64,000 nucleotides of DNA from Methylosarcina fibrata AML-C10 (GTDB lineage Bacteria > Pseudomonadota > Gammaproteobacteria > Methylococcales > Methylomonadaceae): contig NZ_KB889965.1 of NCBI RefSeq assembly GCF_000372865.1, forward strand, positions 3,679,786-3,743,785. The letters run 5' to 3'. The notes below the pieces were generated by a model, which searched no databases, was not told where the DNA came from, and saw only the letters and a list, made by a program, of their open reading frames with translations. Shown piece by piece: positions 30,493-42,399 of this stretch. The position numbers and the translations under genes are program-made. Each line of letters begins with the position of its first letter. The stretch's first letter is position 1.

Positions 30493-30963
30493 ACGATCGG
30501 CTCCGGTCTTTGATTGCCTGCAAATAAACTCAGCGTTTAATTTTGCTTTATCCACGGCCGTATTGACTCGGATTTATGGATTTAATTCACTATTGCAAGG
30601 GAATCGCCGCAACTTTCGCCTTTCGGATGCGATCATTTTGCCGAAAGACTTGTTTCAGGCCAATGCGGAGCGGTCAACAGACAGTCTGAAACAATGAGAG
30701 GTGTTGATATTGGCCGAACGGATGAGCCTCGGCAAGCGCGCCTTGCGCCTGCCGGATTCCAAAATCCGGAGAAAAATAGAGATGCGGCTGAATTCGAAGA
30801 CGGGTCGAGTCGGCATGCTGACGCCCGCAAACGGACTTCAAGTGGAAAATGCGGCTCGTCCGGGCGGTTTCGGGCCTTCCCGCAACAGACGGAAGACTTC
30901 GCCTGTTGCGTTGAAAACAAGACCGGTAGGGGATTTCCTGAGGCCCTTTGCTAATTTTATTGG
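30493..30963. other. Intergenic region upstream of the small membrane gene, downstream of ilvC
   Basis: About 470 bp between minus-strand genes. Short frames on both strands lack family features or ribosome sites, and I see no repeat or RNA. Confidence 0.4.
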
Positions 30964-32001
<1,038 letters not shown>

Positions 32002-32072
32002 TTAAATTGGATAACGGTACCGAACCCCCCGATCTTGAGAGAGGGGGTTAAACGCCCGACAGCCGTCGGGAT

Positions 32073-32564
32073 TTATAGATGCAATCCCTTTTCGCCGCGC
32101 AAAATACCGGTGGGTCCCGAACGAACCACTTCAATGATGGCGTCCGGATCGATCCCGGCAATAAAGGCGTCCAGTTTTTCCGAAGGCCCGGTCATTTCGA
32201 CGACATACGAACTCGAGGTGACGTCGATGATCTTGCCGCGAAAGATGTCCGACATACTTCTTATCTCGGCCCGAGTCTGCTCGGTCGTTCTCACCTTGAC
32301 CAGCATGAGCTCCCGCTCGATGTGGGCAGACTCGGCCAGATCGATCAGCTTGACGACGTCGATCAATTTGTTCAATTGCTTGGTGATTTGTTCGATGATT
32401 TCGTCGCTGCCGCGCGTGACGATGGTCATTCTCGACAGCGTCGGATCTTCCGTGGGCGCCACGGTCAAGGATTCTATATTGTATCCCCGTGCGGAAAACA
32501 GCCCGGCGACCCGCGATAGGGCGCCGGATTCGTTTTCCATTAAAATTGAAATGATATGTCGCAT
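32073..32564 (-). CDS. ilvH: Acetolactate synthase small (regulatory) subunit
   Basis: This is a 163-residue ACT-domain regulatory subunit that gives valine feedback control to the catalytic subunit. The first ACT domain (HIISILMENESGALSRVAGLFSARGYNIESL) binds valine; the C-terminal half (about 85-160) activates catalysis. Its ATG overlaps the ilvB stop by one base (32564), so translation is coupled. Confidence 0.97.
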   Translation of the reverse strand: MRHIISILMENESGALSRVAGLFSARGYNIESLTVAPTEDPTLSRMTIVTRGSDEIIEQITKQLNKLIDVVKLIDLAESAHIERELMLVKVRTTEQTRAEIRSMSDIFRGKIIDVTSSSYVVEMTGPSEKLDAFIAGIDPDAIIEVVRSGPTGILRGEKGLHL

Positions 32565-34300
32565 TAGGCCAATTCCCTGTCCGCCGAAGAGCCAAAAGCA
32601 TTTCTGAGCTTCATGTCGTTATGCGCCTTGCCCGCCTCAATCATCGGGTAGACGTTTTCGGTTCTGTCGGTCATGATGTCTATAAATACGGTGCGGTCTT
32701 TTAAGGCAAAAGCCTGTTCCAGCGCCCCTCTGACGTCCTCCGGCTTGTCTATGCGCATGCCGACGTGCCCGTAAGCTTCCGCCAGCTTGACAAAGTCCGG
32801 GATCGTATCCATGTACGAATGGGAGTAACGGCTCTCGTAGGAAAATTCCTGCCATTGGCGAACCATGCCCATGTACCGATTGTTCAGGTTGACGATCTTG
32901 ACGGCGGTGTTGTATTGCAGCGCGGTGGACAGCTCCTGAATGCACATCTGGATGCTGGCCTCTCCGGTCACGCAGGCCACGTCGGCTTCCGGAAACGCCA
33001 GTTTGACTCCGATGGCCGCCGGCAAGCCGAACCCCATCGTGCCGAGGCCGCCGGAATTGATCCAGTGCCGCGGCTTGTCGAATCGATAATACTGGGCCGC
33101 CCACATCTGGTGCTGGCCCACGTCGGACGTGACGTAAGCCTCGCCTTTGGTCACATCATACAATTGCTCGATGACGTACTGCGGCTTGATCAGACGGCTT
33201 TCCCGGTCATAATCGAGGCAATTAACCGATTTCCACTGATTGATCCGGCTCCACCAGGCTTCCAGAGCTTTTTTATTGGGCTTCTTTTTGCTTTCCCTGA
33301 TGAGCTCTATCATCTGCTCCAGCACCGGTTTGACTTCGCCGACAATCGGAATGTCGACCTTCACGGTTTTCGAAATGGAAGCCGGATCCACGTCGATATG
33401 GATGATTCTGGCGTACGGGCAGAACTTGTCCAGTTTGCCGGTCACGCGGTCGTCGAAACGGGCGCCGACGGCAATGATCAAATCGCTTTCGTGCATCGCC
33501 ATGTTGGCTTCATAGGTCCCGTGCATGCCCAGCATGCCGACAAACTGCCGGTCGGTGCCGGGATAGCCGCCCAGACCCATTAAAGTATTGGTGACCGGAT
33601 ACTCCAGCAAGCGGCCGAATTCGGTCAGCTCCCGGCTGGCTTCGCCGAGAATGACTCCTCCACCTGAATAGATAATGGGTCTTTCTGCGCTCAACAACAG
33701 ATCCACGGCTTTTTTAATTTGCCCTTTATGGCCGAGCACGACCGGATTGTAAGAGCGCAACGAGATTTTTTTTGGATATTTATACGGAACCTTAATGTTG
33801 GGATCGGTAATGTCTTTGGGCACGTCGACCACGACAGGCCCGGGACGGCCGGAGGTAGCGACATAGAATGCCTTTTTGATGGTCTCCGCCAGCTTGGTCA
33901 CATCCTTGACCAGAAAATTATGCTTTACGCAGGGACGGCTGATGCCGATCATGTCGACTTCCTGGAACGCATCGCTGCCGATGACCGGCAGCGACACCTG
34001 GCCGGAAATGACGACCAACGGAATGGAGTCCATGTAGGCCGTGGCGATTCCGGTGATGGCATTGGTGGCGCCGGGACCCGACGTCACCAAAACGACGCCG
34101 GGTTTGCCGGTGGCGCGCGCATAGCCGTCGGCCGCATGGGTGGCGCCTTGTTCGTGCCGGACCAGAATGTGTTTGATGGCCTCCTGCTGGAACAGGGCAT
34201 CGTACAAATGCAGCACTGCGCCGCCGGGATAACCGAAAATATACTCCACGCCTTCGTCTTTAAGACTCTGCACCAAAATCTGTGCGCCGCTTAGCTCCAC
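32564..34300 (-). CDS. ilvB: Acetolactate synthase large (catalytic) subunit
   Basis: The 578-residue TPP enzyme condenses pyruvate with pyruvate or 2-oxobutyrate. The TPP catalytic Glu is in [16 protein letters not shown], the FAD-binding middle domain is near 195-340, and the pyrimidine/Mg site has the GDxxNN-like segment reading [20 protein letters not shown] then [12 protein letters not shown]. The usual GDGS of the TPP motif reads GEAS here, as in several AHAS enzymes. The start is GTG at 34300 behind GAGGTAAC. It is first gene of ilvBHC, divergent from hppA. Confidence 0.97.
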   Translation of the reverse strand: MELSGAQILVQSLKDEGVEYIFGYPGGAVLHLYDALFQQEAIKHILVRHEQGATHAADGYARATGKPGVVLVTSGPGATNAITGIATAYMDSIPLVVISGQVSLPVIGSDAFQEVDMIGISRPCVKHNFLVKDVTKLAETIKKAFYVATSGRPGPVVVDVPKDITDPNIKVPYKYPKKISLRSYNPVVLGHKGQIKKAVDLLLSAERPIIYSGGGVILGEASRELTEFGRLLEYPVTNTLMGLGGYPGTDRQFVGMLGMHGTYEANMAMHESDLIIAVGARFDDRVTGKLDKFCPYARIIHIDVDPASISKTVKVDIPIVGEVKPVLEQMIELIRESKKKPNKKALEAWWSRINQWKSVNCLDYDRESRLIKPQYVIEQLYDVTKGEAYVTSDVGQHQMWAAQYYRFDKPRHWINSGGLGTMGFGLPAAIGVKLAFPEADVACVTGEASIQMCIQELSTALQYNTAVKIVNLNNRYMGMVRQWQEFSYESRYSHSYMDTIPDFVKLAEAYGHVGMRIDKPEDVRGALEQAFALKDRTVFIDIMTDRTENVYPMIEAGKAHNDMKLRNAFGSSADRELA

Positions 34301-34674
34301 GCCGTTACCTCTATCATAATCATTTCTCTAATCCGGTTCGACTGCGTCGGTAAACACCGACGGATTGACTCGGTTTCATTTTAAAAAACGCCCGGATAAA
34401 CTACAACTCAAGACTTTTATTGAAAACATAACCGGATATTGTACAAGGTTCCGGATAAAATTGTAACGATACATCGACGTTTCATCGACATTTAATATCG
34501 GGTATTTCCAGGAGATTTTTTCGGGCACGGCTTCCGGCGCCTCCCGATACCGGCAAATCATGTCTCATGTTAAACTGAAAACCGGATTCAACAGCACTCG
34601 TTTCGGCAAATTCGGCTTTCGGAATGGAAAGCCGAACCCCGGACGAATGACGGCCCATCTCATCGGGAGCAATC
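34301..34674. other. Divergent promoter region between ilvB and hppA
   Basis: This is a 374-bp region with both promoters. A stem CGTCGGT/ACCGACG with loop AAAC (34345-34362) lies 45-62 bp upstream of ilvB. It has no following T-run, so it does not look like an attenuator terminator, and I find no leader peptide rich in branched-chain codons. Confidence 0.45.
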
Positions 34675-36723
34675 ATGAACCTTCCTTTTCCCCTCTCTCC
34701 TCCGTCCGCGCAGTTCTGCATTTATTTTGCCTTAATCGCCGCCGCCAGCGCCATTTTATACGGCCTGCTGGCAATCCGCTGGATTAAAAAACAGCCTGCG
34801 GGCAGCCCGTCGATGCAGTTCATCGCCGGAGCCATTCAAGAGGGCGCGGAAGCCTATCTGGCGAGGCAATACAAAATCATCACGCTGGTCGGCATGCTCC
34901 TTCTTCTGATCATCGGATATTTTATAGACGTTGAAACCGCCGGCGGCTTTGTGCTCGGGGCGATTTTTTCATCGCTGGCAGGCTTCCTGGGCATGCACAT
35001 CTCGGTGCGTGCCAATGTCCGCACCGCCCAGGCCGCCCAGGCCGGAGCCGGGCAAGCCTTTCTGATCGCCATCCGGGGCGGCTCCATCACCGGCATGCTG
35101 GTCGTGGGCCTGGGTCTGCTCGCTGCCGGCGGCTATTACAGCTTGTTGAAATGGCTGGGGACGCCGAATCCGTTGCACGCCATGCTCGGCATTGCCTTCG
35201 GCGCCTCGCTGATTGCGATTTTTGCCCGCCTGGGGGGCGGCATTTTCACCAAAGGGGCCGACGTCGGCGCCGACATCGTCGGCAAGGTGGAAGCGGGCAT
35301 TCCCGAAGACGACCCCCGGAATCCCGCGGTCATCGCCGACAACGTCGGCGATAACGTCGGCGACTGCGCCGGCATGGCCGCCGATTTGTTCGAATCCTAC
35401 ACCGTTTCCCTGATCGCCACGATGTTGCTGGCCGGCCTGCTGACGGCGGATGCCGACGAAAGAGTCGTTCTTTACCCGCTGACGCTGGCCGGCATCTCGA
35501 TCCTGACCTCCATCGCCGGCATTTTCTGCATCCGAATCCGCCCCGGCGGAAGCATCATGTCCGCCTTGTACCGGGGAGTCGGGATCGCCGCGGTTCTGGC
35601 GATAGGGCTGTATTATCCGGCCACGCACTGGCTGCTTGAAGACCGAGTGATCATCAGCGGCAGGCTCGTTCCTTCGGATCATCTGTTTTATTCGGCCATT
35701 CTCGGCCTGGGTCTGATGGCCGCCTTGATGATAACGACCGATTATTACACGTCGAGCGACTACGCGCCGGTCCAGAGAATCGCCAAAGCCGCGACGACGG
35801 GCGACGGCACCAACGTCATCGCCGGTCTCAGCGTTTCGATGAAAGCCACCGCCGTGCCGGTGATTCTGATCTGCGCCAGCATGTGGGCTTCCTTCCAGTT
35901 GGGCGGACTGTTCGGCATTGCGATCGCCTCGACCGGCATGCTCTCGCTGACCGGTCTGATCGTCGGCATGGACGCTTACGGCCCGATCACCGACAATGCC
36001 GGCGGCATCGCCGAAATGGCCGGCATGCCGGAGGAAATCCGCGGCATCACCGATCCTCTCGACGCCGTCGGCAACACCACGAAAGCCGTCACCAAAGGTT
36101 TCGCCATGGGTTCGGCGGGCCTCGCCGCGCTCGTGCTGTTCTCCGACTACACCAGCAAACTGGAAGGACAGGTGTGCGATTTGGCGGACATCCGGGTGAT
36201 CATCGGGTTGTTTCTGGGCGGACTCGTTCCCTATCTGTTCGCAGCGCTTGCCATGGAAGCCGTAGGCCGAGCCGCCGGAGACGTAGTCGATGAAGTTCGC
36301 CGGCAGTTCCGGGAAATTCCGGGCATCATGGACGGCACCGCCCAGCCGGATTATTCCAGGGCAGTGGACATCCTGACCACTTCCGCCATCAGAAAAATGC
36401 TGATCCCGTCGCTGTTGCCGGTCTCGGTGCCGGTCCTCGTCGGTTTTACTCTCGGTAAAACCGCTCTGGGCGGCGTGTTGATCGGCGCCATTCTCTCCGG
36501 GCTTTACACCGCCATTGCCATGACCGTCGGCGGCGGCGCATTCGATAATGCCAAAAAATACATAGAAGCGGGCCACCACGGCGGCAAGGGCTCTCCGGCG
36601 CACAAAGCCTCGATCACCGGCGATACCGTAGGCGATCCTTACAAGGATACGGCAGGCCCCGCGGTCAATATCATCATCAAGCTGGTCAACACCGTCGCCC
36701 TGCTGATTACGCCGTTGCTGTAA
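34675..36723 (+). CDS. hppA: Membrane proton-translocating pyrophosphatase, K+-independent type
   Basis: This is a 682-residue inner-membrane enzyme with about 15-16 spans that couples pyrophosphate hydrolysis to proton pumping. The substrate motif [25 protein letters not shown] and the acidic [20 protein letters not shown] are intact. In [10 protein letters not shown] the residue after GNTT is Lys, which in this family marks K+-independent H+-pumps; K+-dependent forms have Ala there. Methanotrophs use PPi-linked glycolysis widely, so recovery of PPi energy fits. It sits upstream of glycogen phosphorylase, with a 276-bp gap. Confidence 0.95.
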   Translation: MNLPFPLSPPSAQFCIYFALIAAASAILYGLLAIRWIKKQPAGSPSMQFIAGAIQEGAEAYLARQYKIITLVGMLLLLIIGYFIDVETAGGFVLGAIFSSLAGFLGMHISVRANVRTAQAAQAGAGQAFLIAIRGGSITGMLVVGLGLLAAGGYYSLLKWLGTPNPLHAMLGIAFGASLIAIFARLGGGIFTKGADVGADIVGKVEAGIPEDDPRNPAVIADNVGDNVGDCAGMAADLFESYTVSLIATMLLAGLLTADADERVVLYPLTLAGISILTSIAGIFCIRIRPGGSIMSALYRGVGIAAVLAIGLYYPATHWLLEDRVIISGRLVPSDHLFYSAILGLGLMAALMITTDYYTSSDYAPVQRIAKAATTGDGTNVIAGLSVSMKATAVPVILICASMWASFQLGGLFGIAIASTGMLSLTGLIVGMDAYGPITDNAGGIAEMAGMPEEIRGITDPLDAVGNTTKAVTKGFAMGSAGLAALVLFSDYTSKLEGQVCDLADIRVIIGLFLGGLVPYLFAALAMEAVGRAAGDVVDEVRRQFREIPGIMDGTAQPDYSRAVDILTTSAIRKMLIPSLLPVSVPVLVGFTLGKTALGGVLIGAILSGLYTAIAMTVGGGAFDNAKKYIEAGHHGGKGSPAHKASITGDTVGDPYKDTAGPAVNIIIKLVNTVALLITPLL

Positions 36724-36999
36724 AGAGAAAAGCCGGGGAAAACTTCGCCGCCGGTTCCCGGCCCGGCGTTTCCGATCGATCGAACCACTTGCCCGCCTGG
36801 ATTCCCGGAAGGACGAAATTCGATAGCCGTCTGTCGGTAGAAAAAATGGCCGGCCATCAAGGATAATGACTGCATTTTCCTTATAAGTTTTGGGCTTTTT
36901 GCCTCAGTTAAACCCATTTTAGACTCCGTTTAAGCTGAATGTTTCGTGCAAACAGAGTAAAATAGACAGGATTGATTCATAAACTTTATCCAGGTAACC

Positions 37000-39513
37000 A
37001 TGATTATGCCGAATAAACGCTTTACCAAGAGCCAACCCAAATCTTCCATAACCACATTGCCCAAATTAGGGATGGATAAAATCCATCTGGAAGAAGATTT
37101 CAAACGCTATTACGGCCACAGGCTCGGCAGAGACGAGCATTGCTGTTCCCTGAATTATGCTTATGAAGCTCTGTCTCTGGCGATCAGCGACCGGTTGGTG
37201 GAGCGCTGGAAAAAAACGTATAACGCTTATAAAGAGACGGATTGCAAAAGAGCCTACTACCTATCGATGGAATTTCTGATGGGGCGGACTTTGAGCAATG
37301 CCATGCTCAATCTGGGCATCAACAACCTCGTCGAAAAAGCGATGTACGATCTCGGCCTGGACCTTGAAGAACTTATCGAAAGCGAACCGGACGCGGGTCT
37401 CGGCAACGGCGGTCTGGGCCGCCTGGCCGCCTGCTTTATCGACAGTTGCGCCACGCTGCAACTGCCGGTGACGGGTTACGGCCTGCGCTATGAATACGGC
37501 ATGTTCTCCCAGATCATCATCAACGGCGAACAGGTCGAAAAACCGGATCACTGGCTGCGCAACGGCAACATTTGGGAAATCGAGCGCCTCGAATACAAAC
37601 AGCGCATCAAATTCGGCGGCCGTACCGAGTCGCACATCGACGAACACGGCAACAAGCGAGTCTGCTGGGTCGATACGCACGACGTGCTCGCCGTTCCGTT
37701 CGACACGCCGGTCCCCGGCTACCGGAACGGAACGGTCAATACCCTGCGCCTGTGGAAAGCCACCGCCACCGAAGAATTCGACCTGGACGACTTCAACGCC
37801 GGCGATTACGCGGAGGCCGTCGCCGCCAAGAACACCGCCGAAAACATCACCATGGTTCTGTATCCGAACGATGCCAATGAAAACGGCAAGGCGCTGCGCC
37901 TCAAGCAGCAGTACGTGCTGGCCTCGGCCAGTCTGCAGGACGTCATCGAGACCTGGGTTGGTCGTCACGGCAACGATTTTTCGGAATTTGCCGAGAAAAA
38001 CTGCTTCCAACTCAACGACACGCACCCCAGCATTGCCGTGGCCGAACTGATGCGCCTGTTGATGGACATTCACGGCCTGACCTGGGACGAAGCCTGGTCC
38101 ATTACCAGCAAAACCATGGCTTATACCAATCACACACTGTTGCCCGAAGCCCTGGAAAAATGGTCGGTCAATCTGTTCCGGCAAATGCTGCCGAGGCTCC
38201 TGGAAATTATTTTCGACATCAACGCCCATTTTCTTGCGGAGGTTTCCTCGCGTTGGCCCGGCGACCTGGATCGCCTGAGACGCATGTCCTTAATCGAAGA
38301 AGGCCATGAACAACAGGTCCGAATGGCCTATCTGGCCATCGTCGGCAGCTTCTCGGTCAACGGCGTGGCCGAACTGCATTCCAAGTTATTGCAGCAAGGC
38401 CTGTTTCGCGATTTTTACGAATTATGGCCGGAAAAATTCAACAACAAAACCAACGGCGTGACCCCCAGACGGTGGCTGGCCTCGTGCAATCCGGAACTGT
38501 CCGAACTGATCACGCAAACGATCGGCGACGGCTGGCTGACCGATTTGACCTTATTGAAAAAGCTCGAATCCCATGCCGACGACAAGGCGTTCCGGAAACG
38601 CTGGTTCGAGGTTAAACAAAAAGCCAAACAGCGGCTGATCAATTATAAAAAGCTGGAACACGACATCGACATCAACGCGAACGCATTATTCGACGTCCAG
38701 GTGAAACGCATTCACGAATACAAACGCCAGTTGTTAAACGTTCTGCACGTCGTCCATCTTTACGACCGGATCAAACGCGGCGATACCGCCCAGTGGACCA
38801 ATCGCTGCGTCCTGATCGGCGGCAAGGCCGCGCCCGGTTATTACATGGCGAAAAAAATCATCAAGTTGATCAACAACGTCGCCAACGTCATCAATAACGA
38901 TCCCGACATAGGCGATAAACTGAAACTGATTTTCCTGCCCAATTACCGCGTCTCGGCGATGGAAATCATATGCCCCGGCGCGGATCTTTCCGAACAGATC
39001 TCGACCGCGGGAAAAGAAGCGTCGGGAACGGGCAACATGAAGTTCATGATGAACGGCGCCTTGACCATCGGCACCCTGGACGGAGCCAATATCGAAATTC
39101 GTGAAGAGGTCGGCGACGAAAATTTCTTTCTGTTCGGCCTGACCGAAGAACAGGTGGAAGCAATGCGGCATCATTACGATCCGGCAAGCATCGTCAACGG
39201 CGATGAAGACTTGCGCCGTACCATGCTTTTGCTGGAGTGCGGACACTTCAACCAGTTCGAACCCGGCATTTTCGATCCGATCCTGGCTTCCCTGAAAAGC
39301 CCGCACGATCCATGGATGACCATCGCCGATTTCCGCAGCTATGTCGAGGCTCAAAACAGGGCGGAAGCCGCTTATCAGGACAAGGAACGCTGGACGCGAA
39401 TGAGCATCGTCAATTGCGCCAACAGCGGGAAATTTTCCACGGACAGAACCATTGCCGAATACAACGACGAAATCTGGAGGCTGACGCCGATAGACCCAGA
39501 GAAGCAGGGTTAA
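37000..39513 (+). CDS. glgP: Glycogen/alpha-glucan phosphorylase
   Basis: GlgP releases glucose-1-phosphate from glycogen using PLP. The 837 residues show the GT35 hallmarks: LGNGGLGRLAACFIDS near 130-145, the catalytic VNGVAELHS, and the PLP lysine in EASGTGNMKFMMNGA (about 675). It lacks the extended N-terminal phosphorylation and AMP sites of eukaryotic forms. The ATG at 37000 and one two codons later are both usable. trmL follows after 12 bp, so the two may be co-transcribed. Confidence 0.97.
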   Translation: MIMPNKRFTKSQPKSSITTLPKLGMDKIHLEEDFKRYYGHRLGRDEHCCSLNYAYEALSLAISDRLVERWKKTYNAYKETDCKRAYYLSMEFLMGRTLSNAMLNLGINNLVEKAMYDLGLDLEELIESEPDAGLGNGGLGRLAACFIDSCATLQLPVTGYGLRYEYGMFSQIIINGEQVEKPDHWLRNGNIWEIERLEYKQRIKFGGRTESHIDEHGNKRVCWVDTHDVLAVPFDTPVPGYRNGTVNTLRLWKATATEEFDLDDFNAGDYAEAVAAKNTAENITMVLYPNDANENGKALRLKQQYVLASASLQDVIETWVGRHGNDFSEFAEKNCFQLNDTHPSIAVAELMRLLMDIHGLTWDEAWSITSKTMAYTNHTLLPEALEKWSVNLFRQMLPRLLEIIFDINAHFLAEVSSRWPGDLDRLRRMSLIEEGHEQQVRMAYLAIVGSFSVNGVAELHSKLLQQGLFRDFYELWPEKFNNKTNGVTPRRWLASCNPELSELITQTIGDGWLTDLTLLKKLESHADDKAFRKRWFEVKQKAKQRLINYKKLEHDIDINANALFDVQVKRIHEYKRQLLNVLHVVHLYDRIKRGDTAQWTNRCVLIGGKAAPGYYMAKKIIKLINNVANVINNDPDIGDKLKLIFLPNYRVSAMEIICPGADLSEQISTAGKEASGTGNMKFMMNGALTIGTLDGANIEIREEVGDENFFLFGLTEEQVEAMRHHYDPASIVNGDEDLRRTMLLLECGHFNQFEPGIFDPILASLKSPHDPWMTIADFRSYVEAQNRAEAAYQDKERWTRMSIVNCANSGKFSTDRTIAEYNDEIWRLTPIDPEKQG

Positions 39514-39525
39514 CCGTTAAAATCG

Positions 39526-40047
39526 ATGTTTCACGTCGTTTTGTACGAGCCGGAGATTCCGTCGAATACGGGCAACATCATCCGGCTCTGCGCGAATACC
39601 GGCGCCAGGCTGCATTTGATCCAGCCGCTGGGCTTTCAACTGGAAGACAAAAAGCTGCGCCGCGCCGGCCTGGATTATCACGAATGGGCGGAGGTCAGGG
39701 AATACCCTTCTCTGCCCGCCTTTCTTGAGTCGATCAAGCCGAAACGCCTGTTCGCCCTGAGCACCAAGGCGCAAAAGAGCATCGTCGAATTCGCTTTTCA
39801 GCCGGGGGATGCCTTTTTGTTCGGCCCCGAATCCAGAGGATTGCCTCCGGCCGTTCTGGCCGAACTGGGTCCTGACCGAACCCTGTATCTGCCGATGCGG
39901 CCGGAAAGCCGCAGTTTGAACCTGTCCAACAGCGCCGCTGTCGTGTTATATGAAGCGTGGCGGCAGCAATCGTTCGCGGGCGCGCGGATCAAATGCTCCA
40001 TCGCCGAGAAAGGCTTTTCATCGTTTGATGATAAGCGCAACGTTTGA
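39526..40047 (+). CDS. trmL: tRNA (cytidine(34)-2'-O)-methyltransferase TrmL
   Basis: This is a 173-residue SPOUT methyltransferase that 2'-O-methylates the wobble base of tRNA-Leu isoacceptors. Family motifs are the N-terminal PEIPSNTGNIIRLCANTG, the SAM-binding knot FGPESRGLP, and LPMRPESRSLNLSNSAAVVLYE. The last about 18 residues are an unconserved tail. It is 12 bp downstream of glgP. Confidence 0.95.
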   Translation: MFHVVLYEPEIPSNTGNIIRLCANTGARLHLIQPLGFQLEDKKLRRAGLDYHEWAEVREYPSLPAFLESIKPKRLFALSTKAQKSIVEFAFQPGDAFLFGPESRGLPPAVLAELGPDRTLYLPMRPESRSLNLSNSAAVVLYEAWRQQSFAGARIKCSIAEKGFSSFDDKRNV

Positions 40048-40123
40048 TTCCGGAGTAGCTCCGATAGCCTGGAAATTCCTCCACGTGTAAAATGATTGCC
40101 ATCCTTTCCTCAAGGTCATCCTC

Positions 40124-41023
40124 ATGAACGTTCTCATTACCGGCGGCACCGGATTCATCGGCAGCGCGTTAACCAAAAGTCTGGTTCAACAAGGCCATCA
40201 GGTCACCGTATTGAGCCGAAATCCCCATACGATCGCCCGGCGCTGCGGCCCCGGCGTCAAGGAGCTGGACAGCCTGAAGCGGATTCAGCCCGATGACCGT
40301 TATCAGGTTGTCGTCAATCTGGCCGGCGCCCCGATATTCGACGCTTTATGGACGGAGAAGCGCAAAAAACTGATCCGCGATAGCCGCATCGCCCTCACCG
40401 AACAATTAATTGACAGCATGTCCCGCCTGACGGTCAAGCCCGAACTCTTCATCAACGGTTCGGCCGTCGGCTATTACGGCGATCAGGGCGATACCGTATT
40501 GACCGAGGACTCGCCGGCATTGACCGATTTTTCGCATCGGCTTTGCGCCGACTGGGAAGCGGCCGCCAAAAAGGCGGAAAGCTTCGGCGTCCGGGTATGT
40601 CTGATTCGGACGGGACTGGTCATCGCCGCAGGCGGAGGGCTTCTACAGAGAATGCTGTTGCCGTTTCGTCTGGGACTCGGCGGGCGGTTAGGAAGCGGCA
40701 AGCAATGGATGTCCTGGATCCACCGCCAGGACTGGATAGATATCGTTCATTTCATGATCGCCAACGGGGCCATGGCCGGGCCCTACAATGCCACGGCTCC
40801 GAATCCGGTGACCAATGACGAATTTACCCGGACGCTGGCCCGGTGCCTGAACCGGCCGGCCTTGCTTCCGGTGCCGGCCTTGCTGCTGAACAGGCTGCCC
40901 GGCGGCATGTCGCAACTGTTGCTGGGCAGTCAGCGAGTGATGCCCGAACGCCTGCTGGCCGAAGGCTACCGGTTTCAATACCCGGATCTCACTTCGGCCT
41001 TGAACGAGGCACTTTCTCGATAA
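40124..41023 (+). CDS. TIGR01777-family SDR oxidoreductase (YfcH-like)
   Basis: This 299-residue atypical extended short-chain dehydrogenase has the NAD(P)-binding GGTGFIGSAL at the N-terminus, NLAGAPI, the SAVGYYGDQGD segment that replaces the usual YxxxK, and the C-terminal PLPFRLGLGGRLGSGKQWMSWIH signature of TIGR01777. Similar proteins (E. coli YfcH, cyanobacterial SulA) influence cell division or redox homeostasis, but the substrate is unknown. It starts 76 bp after trmL. Confidence 0.9.
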   Translation: MNVLITGGTGFIGSALTKSLVQQGHQVTVLSRNPHTIARRCGPGVKELDSLKRIQPDDRYQVVVNLAGAPIFDALWTEKRKKLIRDSRIALTEQLIDSMSRLTVKPELFINGSAVGYYGDQGDTVLTEDSPALTDFSHRLCADWEAAAKKAESFGVRVCLIRTGLVIAAGGGLLQRMLLPFRLGLGGRLGSGKQWMSWIHRQDWIDIVHFMIANGAMAGPYNATAPNPVTNDEFTRTLARCLNRPALLPVPALLLNRLPGGMSQLLLGSQRVMPERLLAEGYRFQYPDLTSALNEALSR

Positions 41024-41151
41024 ACGAAAGGCAATGCCGATTCCGGATGGAAAGCGTCAGGATACACTGATCGGCAACCGGATTGACTCGCTCCCCAAGG
41101 CTCCCGGCCAACGGAAACCCGGCCCGGTAATTGTAAAACGCCGGCAGGCGA

Positions 41152-41796
41152 CTAACTGCTTGTCCGCAGCCGGAGCCAGACCTGATGCATCAAAGGCATC
41201 AGCGAAAGCGCTATGATGCTTAAAATGACCAGTTCGAAATTGTTTTTCACAATTTCCAGATTGCCGAACTGATAACCCAGAGTGGTCAACCCGCCCACCC
41301 ACAGCAGTGCGCCGGCGATACAGAAGAAAATATAGCGGCGGTAATGCATGTTGCCCGCCCCGGCCACGAACGGCGCCATCGTTCGTATGATGGGAATGAA
41401 GCGGGCGATGATCACGGTGCGTCCTCCGTATTTATGATAATAAGCTTCCGTCCGCTCGATGTATTCGCGCTTGATGAACCCCAGTTTTTCCCTGGATTTT
41501 ATTCGGGACCCGAAATAACGCCCCACCGCATAGTTCAGGTTATCGCCCATTAACGCCGCCCCGATCAAAAGAGGAATCAACAGGATGATGTCCAATTCGC
41601 CGGTGCTGGCCGTCAGGGCGCCGGCGGCGAACAGCAGGGAATCTCCGGGCAGCCAGGGCATTACGACCAGACCCGTTTCACAAAAAATGATGACGAACAG
41701 GATGGTATAGACGAACGAGCCGTACTGGGCGAAAAGGGAAGTAAGGTGTGTATTGATGTGTAAAATGAAATCGAAAAGATGCGTCAGAATATCCAT
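41152..41796 (-). CDS. DedA family membrane protein
   Basis: The 214-residue inner-membrane protein belongs to the DedA/VTT superfamily, flippases or transporters for polyprenyl-phosphate and phospholipid. The signature FCETGLVVMPWLPGDSLLFAAGAL (E and PGD), the amphipathic GGRTVIIARFIPIIRTMAPFVAGAGNM (FxRxxPxxR...G) and about five membrane segments are present. Its nearest E. coli relatives are YqjA and YghB, which matter for membrane-potential and division phenotypes. It is monocistronic. Confidence 0.93.
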   Translation of the reverse strand: MDILTHLFDFILHINTHLTSLFAQYGSFVYTILFVIIFCETGLVVMPWLPGDSLLFAAGALTASTGELDIILLIPLLIGAALMGDNLNYAVGRYFGSRIKSREKLGFIKREYIERTEAYYHKYGGRTVIIARFIPIIRTMAPFVAGAGNMHYRRYIFFCIAGALLWVGGLTTLGYQFGNLEIVKNNFELVILSIIALSLMPLMHQVWLRLRTSS

Positions 41797-42075
41797 AAAA
41801 TAGCTGTAATATGAAAAACCATTTCACTATTGTAGCATTAACTGCCTCGAAAGCGGGCGCTTGCCATTCCGTCAGCGGCGCGTTCGAAGTCGCCGAATGA
41901 GCCGCGGAGGCCGGAGCGGATTTCTTATTGATTAAAAAGCTTGCTTGTTGAAAAGGACCGGTTTCGGAGCTTTTTTTCAATCAATCCAGGTATAATTGGC
42001 TTTTAGCCTGTTTTTTCATTACCCGATTCGCGCGAGTTTAAAACCATGTTGAAAGAAATCAGAAACTCTCCTTAA

Positions 42076-42279
42076 TTGGCTCAATTCAAGGAACGCCATC
42101 CGACCGGCAATGCCATCGTCATCATCTTCGCCATCATCATGCTGTGGCGCGGCGCCTGGGGCCTGCTGGATACGTATCTTTTTCCGGGATCGCCCACGTT
42201 GAGCTATATCGCTTCGATCGCCATCGGCGTTTTGATACTGTACCTGGATAACTTCAGCATTCAGAATTTGAAAAGATAA
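42076..42279 (+). CDS. Small two-span membrane protein
   Basis: This 67-residue protein has membrane segments at about 12-32 (NAIVIIFAIIMLWRGAWGLL) and 44-60 (YIASIAIGVLILYL). The start would be TTG at 42076, because no in-frame ATG precedes the conserved part; the ribosome site is weak. The pattern WRGAWGLLDTYLFP...LSY resembles small conserved proteins I associate with methanotrophs and related gammaproteobacteria, without a known role. Confidence 0.6.
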   Translation: MAQFKERHPTGNAIVIIFAIIMLWRGAWGLLDTYLFPGSPTLSYIASIAIGVLILYLDNFSIQNLKR

Positions 42280-42399
42280 GGCCGGGCGATCCGTAATTTT
42301 TCTTCCGGGGACGAGATTCTAGAACGGTGCGGGTCTAGCGCACGGTCTGAAGATTCAATAAGGGGTTACGGTTATTCCAGGAGATTTTTTAACGGACGC

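Noticed and set aside
34345-34362. Possible attenuator hairpin before ilvB
   Set aside because: No T-run and no leader peptide with Ile, Leu or Val codons.
34969-36603. 544-codon minus-strand frame
   Set aside because: It is antisense to hppA; its Gly/His/Asp-rich composition is the mirror of GC-rich codons and matches no family.
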